Assembly: GCF_900292035.1 (NCBI RefSeq)
Contig: NZ_OMPO01000001.1
Coordinates: 1,619,192-1,683,191 of the forward strand
DNA from: Blastococcus sp. Marseille-P5729
GTDB taxonomy: Bacteria > Actinomycetota > Actinomycetes > Mycobacteriales > Antricoccaceae
DNA length: 64,000 nucleotides
Reading direction: 5' to 3'
Below the pieces are notes generated by a model, which did no database searches, was not told the origin of the DNA, and worked only from the letters and a program-made list of their open reading frames with translations. A program made the position numbers and the translations under genes. Shown here one piece after another: positions 16,906 through 26,030 of the stretch; within the stretch, counting starts at the first letter, position 1; each line of letters starts with the position of its first letter.

Positions 16906-16954
16906 TGCCGTCTGGAGGGTTATTCGTGCGGCTGGACGTCGCGATCCCGCGCCG

Positions 16955-19270
16955 CTAGACCGGCCGCCATACGATCTTCTCGGCTGCTGCGGAGTCCTCA
17001 CGCAGGCCGAGCGCGGGCTCGGACAAGGCGGGGGAGGGCTTGGCCGGTTCGTCTTGCTCGGTGTCGGGTGCGCCGACCGGGGAGGCGGTCGTGCCGACGG
17101 TTGGTTGCGCCGGCCTGCTCGGGTGGTCCAATCGCTCAGGGGACTCGCGCCCGGAGAAATATCCATGATCGTCGATGCGTCCGACGAGAAATTCCGTCTC
17201 GGATCCGGATGGGCGTGACGACGGCCCGAGGGCGGGGTGCGGGGGCGTGTACATGCCGGGCGCGGAGCTCGCAGGTAGGGCCGCCCCCTCCGGTACGGCC
17301 ATCCCCTGCGGCGCGGCCACCCCCTGCGGCGGAGACGGAGCATCGCTTTCGCGGATCTCCGGCGCCTGAGCGGCGGCCGATCTCTCGGATGGCTGGTACT
17401 CGGGGGACCTCTCGGCGGTCGCCGGCTCCGGAGCAGCCGAGGGATCACCGTACGGCGCCGTCGGCGCGCCGAGCTGGGCCACACGCTCCGCTTCGACGGC
17501 ACGTTCCGCGGCCTCCCGCGCCAGGTCCGCACCGGCGGCCACCCATGCGGGCCGCAGGTCGGTGCCCTGCTGCTCAGCCGGGGAGCGCCGCAGCCCGGGA
17601 TGCCCCGTCTTGTCAGAGGACGGGGCATGCTCTGGCCGGCGCACCTCGAGCGACTCCGCGCTCGTCGCCCGGTGATCATCACCGGACCGGGCCACGTCGA
17701 ATGCACCGGGCACAGCTGCCTCCGCCGCGAGCGCGGCGCGGGCTGCGCGCTCGTTCTCGATCGCCTGGCGGACCGCGTCGGCGTTGACCGCCGTGGCGTC
17801 TCCGAGAGCGGCCGCGTTCAGCTGGTAGGCGCCCCTCGGAGGCAGCTGGTTCGCCCGCTCGGACTCGGTGACGCGCGGGTCGACTCCCCACGGGGATGAC
17901 ATCTTGGTCACCTCCGGATACCGCGGATCGCCGGCGAGCTCAGGGAACCGCTCGGTGTGCGAAGGCGGCAGCGTGCGCTCCGCTGCCTCACGGGGCGGCA
18001 ACGGCCGCTGCAGAGCGGGCGGGATCGCGCCATACCCCGACCTCGCACCCTGCGGACCGGGCATCGGACCTGTTCCTGCGGAGGTCGTGCGCTGATGCGC
18101 TCCCGGCACACCGGTGGCAGATCGACCATGCTCGCCCAGGTTCACAACGGCCGGGCCGCCACCCGCGCGAGCCGACGAAGACGTAGCGCTCGTCGCGGCA
18201 GACTTGCTCACGCCAGCGGGGGTACCGGAGGCGGTCACGGCTCCGAGCTGGCCGCCGGTTGCCAACGTGTGCACAGAGCTGGCCCCACTGCCGGCGTGCT
18301 GCCCTGTCCGTTGGATGCGACCACCGTCCTGGAGCCGCCGAGCTCGCTCGAGAGCCGCGAGCGCTTCGGCGGAGACTGCGGCACCAGACCCGCGGGCCTT
18401 CGCTGCGGCAGACGCGGCCGCTGCGGCTGCGGCAGACGCGGCAGCGGCAGACGCGGCTGCGGCAGACGCGGCTGCGGTGGAAGCGGCTGCGGCGCTCGAG
18501 GCGCTGGCCGAGCCGGACGATGGCACGATCGGGATAGCCAGATCCTGGCCTTGAACATGTTGGGCGAAGCCGCCCCCAATGCCGGTCGGGCCGCCGTACG
18601 CACCGCCGGAGTAGACCGCCTGCGAGAAGCGCGCGAACTCGATCGTCAGCGGTACGACGACCTCGAGTCGGGCCCGTTCGTTGAACAGCTCCTCAAGGGT
18701 CATCATCAGGTAGGTGCGCAATGTCACGTCGTCCACAAATAACCCCTTGAACGGTCGCAGCAGCGGGAAGCGCTCGACCCGATAGCTCGACCCCGCGGGG
18801 CGCAGGTGGCCATTGGATCCGCCGGTGGGGGCCTGGTCCCTGACCTGATCAAAGTAGTAGTTGAACAGGTCGTCACCGCTCAGGCTCTGCACGTGGTTGA
18901 TCTCGACCCAGAACTGGTGCAGCAGACTCTCGATGTCGGCCTTACGACCCTCGAGGACGTCGGCGAACTGCGCGAAGTATCCGGAGTTGTCGCTGGCCAC
19001 CAACGCCCACTCCGCGAGTGAGTCCGCCGACGCCGCGACCTCTTCGAGAAACGGCCCCGCGGCGTCGCTGGTCCACGCTGCGGACAGGTCGGTCGCCGCG
19101 GAAGCGTTCTTCGCGCCCAGGTCGGCGAGCGCTGTCGAGAGGCTCGACCACTCGGTGGCCGCGGTCCGCACGAGCTCAGGATCCTCCAGCTCGAGCCGCG
19201 CCGCCACCTCGAAGATGGTCAGCGCAGGTTCGCCGCCTCCACTTCCACCGGTGTCATGGTTGACGGGCAT
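16955..19270 (-). CDS. PPE-like type VII secretion substrate with Ala-rich linker
   Basis: A 771-residue protein. The helical N-terminal domain (about 1-240) has Trp-containing helices (ATEWSSLSTAL, LSAAWTSDA, LAEWALVAS) that align with the 596-residue protein two genes upstream. An Ala/Ser linker follows near 250-300, then a long disordered Pro/Ala/Glu-rich region. Near 440-455 a motif HTERFPELAGDPRYPEV is shared with that paralogue, followed by GAYQLNA. No enzyme domain is seen. Last gene of an ESX-linked operon; export by the ESX system is inferred from fold and context. I chose ATG 19270, 8 bases after the upstream stop. Confidence 0.6.
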   Translation of the reverse strand: MPVNHDTGGSGGGEPALTIFEVAARLELEDPELVRTAATEWSSLSTALADLGAKNASAATDLSAAWTSDAAGPFLEEVAASADSLAEWALVASDNSGYFAQFADVLEGRKADIESLLHQFWVEINHVQSLSGDDLFNYYFDQVRDQAPTGGSNGHLRPAGSSYRVERFPLLRPFKGLFVDDVTLRTYLMMTLEELFNERARLEVVVPLTIEFARFSQAVYSGGAYGGPTGIGGGFAQHVQGQDLAIPIVPSSGSASASSAAAASTAAASAAAASAAAASAAAAAAASAAAKARGSGAAVSAEALAALERARRLQDGGRIQRTGQHAGSGASSVHTLATGGQLGAVTASGTPAGVSKSAATSATSSSARAGGGPAVVNLGEHGRSATGVPGAHQRTTSAGTGPMPGPQGARSGYGAIPPALQRPLPPREAAERTLPPSHTERFPELAGDPRYPEVTKMSSPWGVDPRVTESERANQLPPRGAYQLNAAALGDATAVNADAVRQAIENERAARAALAAEAAVPGAFDVARSGDDHRATSAESLEVRRPEHAPSSDKTGHPGLRRSPAEQQGTDLRPAWVAAGADLAREAAERAVEAERVAQLGAPTAPYGDPSAAPEPATAERSPEYQPSERSAAAQAPEIRESDAPSPPQGVAAPQGMAVPEGAALPASSAPGMYTPPHPALGPSSRPSGSETEFLVGRIDDHGYFSGRESPERLDHPSRPAQPTVGTTASPVGAPDTEQDEPAKPSPALSEPALGLREDSAAAEKIVWRPV
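18416..18482. repeat. 15-bp repeats encoding an Ala-rich linker
   Basis: Near-identical GCGGCTGCGGCAGAC-type units encode alternating Ala runs and Ser in the minus-strand PPE-like protein. They make the linker prone to length change. Confidence 0.5.
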
Positions 19271-19277
19271 CGGATGC

Positions 19278-20321
19278 CTACGGCGCAGCCTGTGGGGTGG
19301 GCGGCGCTGCCTGCTCCGAGGTCGGCTGACTCGCGTCGCCACTGTCGCCGCCGGTCGTGGCCGCCGGCTCGGCACTGACACTCGGTTGCTCCGTCGTACC
19401 TTCGGTCGAAGGTGCGACGGACGGAGCCGGCTGTTCCTGCGCACCCGTGCTCGGCTGACCGGACTGGTTGGAGCGCGTTGCCCGCTCCTGGCTCGGTCCG
19501 GTACTCGAGCGGGCGGGGAAGGTCGCGGTCGGTACGACGGGGCCAGCGCTCGTGCCCTCCTGGCCAAGCTCCGCTTCATTCAGCCAGTACGCCGCGACCG
19601 GATCGTTCTCCGGGTCGCCAAGCCCCCGGATGCCGTCGGCAAACAGCGCATATCCGTCGCTGGGCATCTGCCCGTCGGCCCACTCCTCCGCCAGTTGGGG
19701 ATTATTGTTGGACAGGTTGTACTCGTCGTTCGAGACCTGGCCGTCACCGTCCATGTCGGTGGCCACCACACCCGAGTCGACCATGTTGCCCATCAAGGCC
19801 TCCTGGTACTCCGAGACCGAGTTGATCTCGCCGTTGTGGACGCCGCCGTCCGACTGCTCCTCGGCGTTCAGGTGCTCCTCCAACGTCTCACCCTGGAACT
19901 CTTGTTGCTCCGGGGCTTCGGGGGTCTGCTCCGCGAGAAGAGCTTCCAGCCGGGCCCGGTCGACCTCGTTGCGAACCATTCCACCGAGCTTGCCGCCGAA
20001 CTCCTCGTACGCACCGGCGTACTGCCGGACCTGCTCGGCATCGGCCCCTTCGTAGGAGTACTTCAGCAGCTGGGCACCGACGTGCATCGCGTACTGGCCG
20101 GTGTACGCGGCGGCGAGATCCTCGTACCACGCCGGCAGCTCGCGCTCGGCCATCGTTCGATAGGCCTGGGTGCCAGGCAACGCGGAGACACCGAGCATCG
20201 ACGGGAACAACTTGCTGATCCGGCTCCAGTCGAACACCTCCCTCGACTGGCGATTGTCAGGGTTGGTCGCGCTGGCGAACACAGACAAGGCGTCGGTGTC
20301 GACATTGGATTGCGTACTCAT
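19278..20321 (-). CDS. ESX-operon protein with an EF-hand calcium loop
   Basis: A 347-residue protein of unknown family. The first 130 residues are helical with many aromatic residues (WSRISKLFP, WYEDLAAAYTGQYAMHVG). Residues 189-200 form a canonical EF-hand loop, DMDGDGQVSNDE, with D189, D191, D193, S197 and E200 as ligands. After residue 260 the chain is low-complexity Thr/Ser/Pro/Gln. It lies between two PPE-like genes in the same operon and may be a co-exported, calcium-responsive partner. GAAGG lies before the ATG. There is no signal peptide, consistent with ESX rather than Sec export. Confidence 0.6.
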   Translation of the reverse strand: MSTQSNVDTDALSVFASATNPDNRQSREVFDWSRISKLFPSMLGVSALPGTQAYRTMAERELPAWYEDLAAAYTGQYAMHVGAQLLKYSYEGADAEQVRQYAGAYEEFGGKLGGMVRNEVDRARLEALLAEQTPEAPEQQEFQGETLEEHLNAEEQSDGGVHNGEINSVSEYQEALMGNMVDSGVVATDMDGDGQVSNDEYNLSNNNPQLAEEWADGQMPSDGYALFADGIRGLGDPENDPVAAYWLNEAELGQEGTSAGPVVPTATFPARSSTGPSQERATRSNQSGQPSTGAQEQPAPSVAPSTEGTTEQPSVSAEPAATTGGDSGDASQPTSEQAAPPTPQAAP

Positions 20322-20329
20322 CGCGTTGC

Positions 20330-22120
20330 CTACCTTCCGGGCATCCGCTTATGCGGCTGTTGTTCGGCACCGAGCGCGGGGGCGTTCTGTGGGGCGGGCT
20401 GCGCGACGACCTCGCCCTCGTACGTCGGGGTGCGGCGGCGACGGTTCTCCTCACCGTCCACGACCTGGTTAGGCACCAACGTCTCCGGGACGCCGTACGG
20501 CTTCTGCGCCTCCCGTCGCTTCGTACCAAACGCGTCCAGACCAGTCGTGGCGCCGGCATTCAGCTCATACGAACCGGCCGCAGCGATGCGATAGATGCCG
20601 AGCTCTCGGCGTCGCGGATCTACCCCGCCGACGACCGCGAGCCGCGCGGCTTCCGCATAGCGGACGTCGCCGTCCAGACTCGGAAACCGCTCGCGGTGGT
20701 CGTTCGTGATGATCCGGCCGCGGTTCTCGGTGTGGAACGGGCGCACCGGCGCCATCGGAGGCATCATCGGGTACCCCGGTGAGTAGGGGCCCTCCCCAGA
20801 GTCCCCGCCGCCGCCCGGACCCGCGGGACCGCCATCCGACCCGACCCCGAGCACGGTGCCCGGGTAGCCGGATCGGTCGCCAGGGGCACTCCAGGGGATC
20901 GACCCCGGGTCCTCGGCCAAGCCCCGGGGCGAGGAGCCACCGGGCCCGCTGCCGAGGTGGCCACCGGGACCACCGACGAGTCTTCCGCCCGGAGCGCCGA
21001 CGTCGCCGGTCCCCCCGGGGCCCCGACCCGCCAAGCCCAGGTTCTGCGGTCCGACCCCGAACGCCCAGCCCGGGAACTGGTCGGGATGTCCACTGCCGCC
21101 GTGGGAGGCTCCTTCCGCGGGCGGTCGGCCGGTCCCCTGCCCCGCGGCCGGGGGGCGGTCGGTGGGTGCTGGGGACGGACGCGGCGGTAGGAGTCCAAGC
21201 GCACCGTGCGGCGCCTCGCCGGTCGGACCACTCGTGCTGTTGTCTGGATCGCCGATCCCGACGGGCGCGCCAGGCGGGGTCTGGTGCGGCGGAACCAGCG
21301 GGTCGAGGCCGCCGGCCCCGCTGCCGCCGCCGGCGGGGACGGATCCCGGCGACCCCCCGCCGGTCCATGTCGGCCCGATGCCTGTGAAAGTGGGAGATGC
21401 GGACAGGCCGGTGCGGGCACCCGAGCCCGCCGGGGTGGCGGGCGGCCCGGCCGCTTTCGGGCCGCGGTACGTGGTTCCCATCCGGACGCTGAGCATCGCG
21501 GTGTGATAGGCCTTGCGCATCGGCTCGATCACCCTGGTGCGCGACTCGTCGCTGTACCGCTGGCGAATCAGGCCGAGCAGCATTCCCTTGAGGTCGGCAC
21601 CTTCCGGGGCGTCCACCGTCGGACCCACCCCGTGGCCATTGGCGAGCTCGGCATTGATGGCCTCCTCGATCTGGCCGTCACTCAGGGCCTGGGCGGAGGC
21701 CATCGCGCTCTCGTACCGGCCCCACACCTCACTCATCGCCGACTGGCCGGCGCGTAGCGAGGTCGCCAGCGTGTGCATCGCCTCCCCGTTCTGCGACGCG
21801 ATCAGCGCCCACTCGGAGAACGAGTCGCCGGAGGATGTCATCAGCTCGGCCGTCGGCGCGGTCCCCGGAGCGATCCAGACGCCTTCCAACGTCTCGGCGG
21901 CCACAGAATGCGTCTGCCCGACCGACGCGAGCACGGCATGAAAGTTGCTCCAGCCCTCCGCCGCAGCCTCGATGGAGTCCGGCTGCTCGAGGTCGACCGC
22001 CGACTTGTGCTGCTCGATCGTGGACGACGACACGTCGATCGATGGCGCGGTGGTGACCGCCACCTCGCCCGGCTGGTACAGCGACTCGCCGCCCTCGACC
22101 TCGATATGGGGCCTGGTCAT
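20330..22120 (-). CDS. PPE-like type VII secretion substrate with Gly/Pro-rich region
   Basis: A 596-residue protein. The N-terminal 210 residues are helical and parallel the 771-residue paralogue (AAEGWSNFHAVLASVGQ, FSEWALIASQN). A Gly/Pro-rich disordered region spans about 225-470. The C-terminal part holds the shared motif HRERFPSLDGDVRYAEA and then GSYELNAGATTG. ATG 22120 is 11 bases after the stop of the EspC-like gene, so longer starts inside that gene are rejected. Probable ESX substrate; no catalytic motif seen. Confidence 0.6.
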   Translation of the reverse strand: MTRPHIEVEGGESLYQPGEVAVTTAPSIDVSSSTIEQHKSAVDLEQPDSIEAAAEGWSNFHAVLASVGQTHSVAAETLEGVWIAPGTAPTAELMTSSGDSFSEWALIASQNGEAMHTLATSLRAGQSAMSEVWGRYESAMASAQALSDGQIEEAINAELANGHGVGPTVDAPEGADLKGMLLGLIRQRYSDESRTRVIEPMRKAYHTAMLSVRMGTTYRGPKAAGPPATPAGSGARTGLSASPTFTGIGPTWTGGGSPGSVPAGGGSGAGGLDPLVPPHQTPPGAPVGIGDPDNSTSGPTGEAPHGALGLLPPRPSPAPTDRPPAAGQGTGRPPAEGASHGGSGHPDQFPGWAFGVGPQNLGLAGRGPGGTGDVGAPGGRLVGGPGGHLGSGPGGSSPRGLAEDPGSIPWSAPGDRSGYPGTVLGVGSDGGPAGPGGGGDSGEGPYSPGYPMMPPMAPVRPFHTENRGRIITNDHRERFPSLDGDVRYAEAARLAVVGGVDPRRRELGIYRIAAAGSYELNAGATTGLDAFGTKRREAQKPYGVPETLVPNQVVDGEENRRRRTPTYEGEVVAQPAPQNAPALGAEQQPHKRMPGR

Positions 22121-22131
22121 GACGGTCCGCC

Positions 22132-22440
22132 TCAGAGGACCGGGATGGTGTTCGCCATGCTTTCGTCGGCGGCGGCGGTGTTGCTCGCGATCAGGGCACA
22201 GCCATCGGCAATCGCCACCGCGCCGCTCTGACCGTCGGCGAGAAACTGCCCGTGGTGCGAGAGCATCGTCGCGTACTGGACCGCGAATGCGTCCGATCCC
22301 GGTATGCCGGACTGACCGGTGACCGCAGGCAGCTGGGCGTATGCAGTGGCGCCCTCGTTGAGCGCTTGGTCGGCCGCGGCGGCACAGGTGCTTGCGAGAG
22401 TGGCCATGCTGTCCAGGTCGGCACTCGCACTCGTTGACAT
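22132..22440 (-). CDS. EspC-like small type VII secretion substrate
   Basis: A 102-residue helical hairpin protein (MSTSASADLDSMATLASTC...) of the size and pattern of the EspC/DUF2580 family: an N-terminal amphipathic helix, a central Gly-containing turn (TGQSGIPGSDAF) and a second helix. First gene of a four-gene operon of putative substrates. An AGGAG ribosome-binding site precedes ATG 22440, which decides against a longer in-frame start at 22512. PE/PPE-type proteins are exported as pairs, so it may pair with the next gene. Confidence 0.6.
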   Translation of the reverse strand: MSTSASADLDSMATLASTCAAAADQALNEGATAYAQLPAVTGQSGIPGSDAFAVQYATMLSHHGQFLADGQSGAVAIADGCALIASNTAAADESMANTIPVL

Positions 22441-22711
22441 GACACACTCCTGCGAAGTCGTCGTCGGTACCGTCGTGCGGCTCGCCACCACCGCGAGAGC
22501 CGCAGCTGTCACGTCGATAGTAGGTTGCGCACCGGCGCGCGGCCAGCGGGTGGAATACGCGACGGTGATCGTTCATATTGCCGTCGCTGCCCGTTCGCAT
22601 GAAGCCCACGGCGTCCTCCCGCGCGGCCCGAGCGACCCCGCGCGCCGCGTTACGATGACGACGAACGTCCCGCCGAGTGCTCGACCCGCCGACCTTCGGA
22701 GCCCACTGACG

Positions 22712-23863
22712 ATGAGCGACCCGCCACGCCAGACGCCCGGCCCGGTGGACGACCCTGTCCACCGGCGCGCGGAGCGCTCACGTGGCTCGCAGTGGGCCGA
22801 GGCGGCAGAGCCGCTGCGGTCGTCAGGTACTTCCGGAACGACGCCCGGCGGACGTCGCGGCGAGCCGGCGCCTCCTCCTGCCCTCGCCACGGACCGGCCC
22901 CCCGCCGCACGCGCGCGTGCCTTCTACGAGCCGGGCAGGCCCGGAGCGCCGGCGGCCGACGCCGACCGGCTACGGCCCGTGGCGCCGCACCTCGATCCAC
23001 GGATCGCCGGCCTCGACGCGGTCGAGCCGCCCGCGCGACGCCGAGGGCTGCGGCGACTGCGCTCCCGCGGACCGGTGACCCCGCCGAACCCGGCCGCGCC
23101 GGCACTGGACCAGCCAGTGCCCTCGCCTCGGCGGATTGCGTTCGTCGCGTTGAAGGGTGGCGTCGGCAAGACGACGCTCGCACTGCTCGCCGCTCTCACG
23201 ACCGCACGCGCGCGGCAGGACCCGGTCCTCCTGCTCGACACCGATCGCACCTACGGGTCGCTCATGCTGCGGGTGGGTCTGACGCCGATCGCCAGCATCG
23301 CGGACATCGCCGCAATGGGCGATCCAGGCAGCTTTCACGTGATGCAGGGGGCGGTCTCGCGGACGCCGGGCGGGCTGTGGGTGCTACCCAGCGGTCGCTC
23401 GCCGGAACAGAGCAGCGCACTCGATGCGTCGAGCTACATGGCTGCGGTCCGGTCGGTGTATCGCTACTTCCCGGTGATGTTCACCGACTGCGGCGCTGGG
23501 TTGACCGGTGACCTGATGCACCGCGTCCTGACCGCCTCCCATGCCGTCGTGATCGCTTCGACGCCGACGCTGGACGGGGTCCTGGCCGCGATGAACGCAT
23601 TGCACTGGCTCGACGTCTCCGGCCTGGATGGTCTTCGCCAGCGGGCGGTGGTCGCGATGACGAACGTGTCGGACGAGCCGGTGATCAGCATCGAACGGAC
23701 TCGCGAACGCCTCGAGCAGATGGGTGCCGGCCTGGTGACCCTGCCGCACGACCGCGCGCTGCTCGCAGGGGGGCCGGTCGACCTCGACGCGCTGCGGGAG
23801 CCGACCCGACGCGCCGCCTACGAGCTCGCTGCGTTCGCGTTACAGGCCTCCCTGCAGGGTTGA
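22712..23863 (+). CDS. EspI/MinD-like ATPase of the ESX locus
   Basis: A 383-residue protein. A Pro/Arg-rich disordered N-terminus (about 1-130) is followed by a deviant Walker A ParA/MinD ATPase: FVALKGGVGKTTLALL near 146-161, LLLDTDRTYGSL and FTDCGAGLTGD. EspI-like proteins with this architecture occur in mycobacterial ESX loci and are proposed to regulate secretion by energy state. Start: ATG 22712 with CGGAG upstream. ATG 22655 is possible but overlaps a TACGAT -10-like box (22651-22656). Divergent from the substrate operon. Confidence 0.75.
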   Translation: MSDPPRQTPGPVDDPVHRRAERSRGSQWAEAAEPLRSSGTSGTTPGGRRGEPAPPPALATDRPPAARARAFYEPGRPGAPAADADRLRPVAPHLDPRIAGLDAVEPPARRRGLRRLRSRGPVTPPNPAAPALDQPVPSPRRIAFVALKGGVGKTTLALLAALTTARARQDPVLLLDTDRTYGSLMLRVGLTPIASIADIAAMGDPGSFHVMQGAVSRTPGGLWVLPSGRSPEQSSALDASSYMAAVRSVYRYFPVMFTDCGAGLTGDLMHRVLTASHAVVIASTPTLDGVLAAMNALHWLDVSGLDGLRQRAVVAMTNVSDEPVISIERTRERLEQMGAGLVTLPHDRALLAGGPVDLDALREPTRRAAYELAAFALQASLQG

Positions 23864-23880
23864 TCGCTCCCGGTGCGAGC

Positions 23881-24573
23881 TCAGTCCTCGATGGCGAGCC
23901 GGTCGACAGCTCCGATCAACCACCGCTCGACCGACGTCAACCGAAGGCGCACCGGAGCTATCCCCGTGCGAGCCGCGACGACGAGGACGTCCGACGGCAC
24001 CGATGCCAGGACGTCGACGCCGTCGCCGAGTCCGAAGGTGCGCCCGACGTGCGCCAGCTCCCGACCGTGCAGACGGTGGAAGACGACCAGGTCGGCGTGC
24101 GGCAGGTCGGCCGCGGCCTGCTCGTCGAGCTCCTCGACCACGGTGAGGATCGTGACCCATTCGCCGCCGACGAGCACGTCGGCGGCCTCGCTGTCCGGCT
24201 GATCGACGATGACCAGCGTCGGTGTCCGCGGGTCGGAGCCCACGACGGGCGGGATCTCGTCGGCGAGGTGGATCATTCCCGAGACACCCGCTGCGCTGCG
24301 CACGAAGCGCTCCCACTCGTCCGGGCGGTCGGTCTCGACCCAGACCCTGGCGCCTATCCCGAGGGCGCGTAACGCGATCACCTTCACCAGACCCACGCCA
24401 CCCACGACGATTATCTCCGTGGTCCGCGGCCCGAACATCGGGATCGCTAGGGCCTGACCTTGCTGACCGGATCCGATCACCACCCCGAAGGTCTCGACCG
24501 ACGAGTCGATTCCCCGGGTGATTCCGGGCTGGGCCTCGAACACACCGATCGGCGTCGGCGAGATCCGGATCAT
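23881..24573 (-). CDS. Hypothetical ESX-associated protein
   Basis: A 230-residue soluble protein that I do not recognise. It is rich in beta-strand patterns (EIIVVGGVGLVKVIALRALG, PTLVIVDQPDSEAA, DLVVFHRLHGREL) that suggest a Rossmann-like alpha/beta fold without a clear nucleotide motif. It overlaps the end of eccE by 4 bases and is last in the eccC-eccE operon, so it is probably an accessory component of this secretion system. Confidence 0.5.
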   Translation of the reverse strand: MIRISPTPIGVFEAQPGITRGIDSSVETFGVVIGSGQQGQALAIPMFGPRTTEIIVVGGVGLVKVIALRALGIGARVWVETDRPDEWERFVRSAAGVSGMIHLADEIPPVVGSDPRTPTLVIVDQPDSEAADVLVGGEWVTILTVVEELDEQAAADLPHADLVVFHRLHGRELAHVGRTFGLGDGVDVLASVPSDVLVVAARTGIAPVRLRLTSVERWLIGAVDRLAIED

Positions 24574-26030
24574 GATGCGAATCCCCCGTACGGCGCGGTG
24601 GCGCGCAGTCCGTAACAGTGCTCGCCGTCCATCCGCTGGATGGTCGCGCCCTCAGACCGCGCGAGCCGCTCGAGCGCACGTACGGCGGCGTCCGCGCCTA
24701 CCTGATCGGGTGCGACGACGCGGATGATCACCTCGAGATCGAGCGCCGCACCGGCCCGTCGCCCGGCCAGCTCGGTGACGATGGCGAGAGCCGGGACGGC
24801 ATGCAGCATGCTGAAGAACGGAGTCGCGGAGAAATCGTCCATCCGGGGCCAGTTCAGCAGACGGAAGGTGATGTGCTGCATCTGCCCGGTCTGCCAACGA
24901 CTCCATCGGTCGTCACTGGTGCCTGGCGGCCCCCAGACGCCGGCGATCAGTGACCGCACCTCCTGCTCGACCTCCTCCTGGCGCAGCAGCTGGTAGCCGA
25001 CACCAGCTCTGTCGAGGCGGCGCTGCAGCTGAGCGGTGGCGCGGGCTAGCGCGGCATGCATGCCCTCGGGCGCGAAGTCCTCCGGTGCTTCGAGTACCTG
25101 ACTGACGATCCAGCGTCGCTGCGCGGCCGGCACCACGCCGTCGGTCAGCTCGAGGTAGGAGCGGCCGGCCGTGTCCTCCGCGATCCACGGCGTCGGTGCG
25201 CGCAAGGTCTCGGTGAGGAACTGGATCGAGATCGGCGGTGAGCCGTCCGCGGCCTCGGGGATCAGGTCGCACAGCGCGGGGACCGGTTGGGCGCTCACGA
25301 CTGCCCCGGTCGGTGCCTCGATCCGAAGCACGCAGGCGATCCCCATGTCGTGGCGGAGGATGCCGGCCTCGTAGCCGTCGATCTCGCCGGTATCGACGAC
25401 CGCGTCGGGCGGTAGCGCCGGCAGCGGGTCGTGCGCTCTGCGTGCTGCGGCGCGCGCGGTCCGCATCGCGCGCAGCCGGAAGCGCAGCCACAGCCCGGTC
25501 CATTCGTACAACCAACGTCCCCGCACGGGGATCGCGGTCAGCAGGACGGCGACGGCAGAGGCCGTGTACACCGCGTACCGGAGTCCCGGGCCCTGCTCTC
25601 GTACCGCGAGAACCGCGGCGATGACGGTCTGCCAGATCATGACCTGCAGCAGGTTGATCCGCCAGAACCGCGGCGGACGACGACGCGGCCGAGGCGTCTC
25701 AACAGGCGCGCGGGGGGTGGTGGGCTGGGCGACGGCTTCGATGGCGAGCTGGATGTGCGACTGGTCGACGGTCGCCCGGGAACGCTGCCTGGCCAGCTCA
25801 CGCCGGCGCGCGACCGGAGTGGCGACCGCCCGTGACTGCGTCCCGTCGACGGCGACCCGGCGGCCGATCTCGCGTGACGCGTGACGACCTGAGGCCGGCA
25901 CGCGGCCACGAGGCACGACGCCGCCGGCCCCCGCGGGCTCCCCGGGCGCGGTCGACGCGTCGGCCGCACCCGGCGAGCCGGCTGTTGCAGCGTCCGGCCG
26001 GGGCTGGCTCGTCGGCGGCAGGCTGGTCAC
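24570..26030 (-). CDS. eccE: Type VII secretion protein EccE
   Basis: A 486-residue peripheral membrane component of the ESX core. A long basic disordered N-terminus (about 1-115) precedes two hydrophobic helices (about 125-165, INLLQVMIWQTVIAAVLAV and YAVYTASAVAVLLTAIPV) and a C-terminal alpha/beta domain, as in EccE proteins. Coupled to eccC by a 4-base overlap. Identification rests on architecture and neighbours; EccE sequences are poorly conserved. Confidence 0.75.
   Translation of the reverse strand: MTSLPPTSQPRPDAATAGSPGAADASTAPGEPAGAGGVVPRGRVPASGRHASREIGRRVAVDGTQSRAVATPVARRRELARQRSRATVDQSHIQLAIEAVAQPTTPRAPVETPRPRRRPPRFWRINLLQVMIWQTVIAAVLAVREQGPGLRYAVYTASAVAVLLTAIPVRGRWLYEWTGLWLRFRLRAMRTARAAARRAHDPLPALPPDAVVDTGEIDGYEAGILRHDMGIACVLRIEAPTGAVVSAQPVPALCDLIPEAADGSPPISIQFLTETLRAPTPWIAEDTAGRSYLELTDGVVPAAQRRWIVSQVLEAPEDFAPEGMHAALARATAQLQRRLDRAGVGYQLLRQEEVEQEVRSLIAGVWGPPGTSDDRWSRWQTGQMQHITFRLLNWPRMDDFSATPFFSMLHAVPALAIVTELAGRRAGAALDLEVIIRVVAPDQVGADAAVRALERLARSEGATIQRMDGEHCYGLRATAPYGGFAS

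Noticed and set aside
16955-16960. Tail of the 771-residue PPE-like protein as an ESX YxxxD export signal
   Set aside because: The C-terminus (KIVWRPV) lacks Tyr and the right spacing; no clear signal was found.
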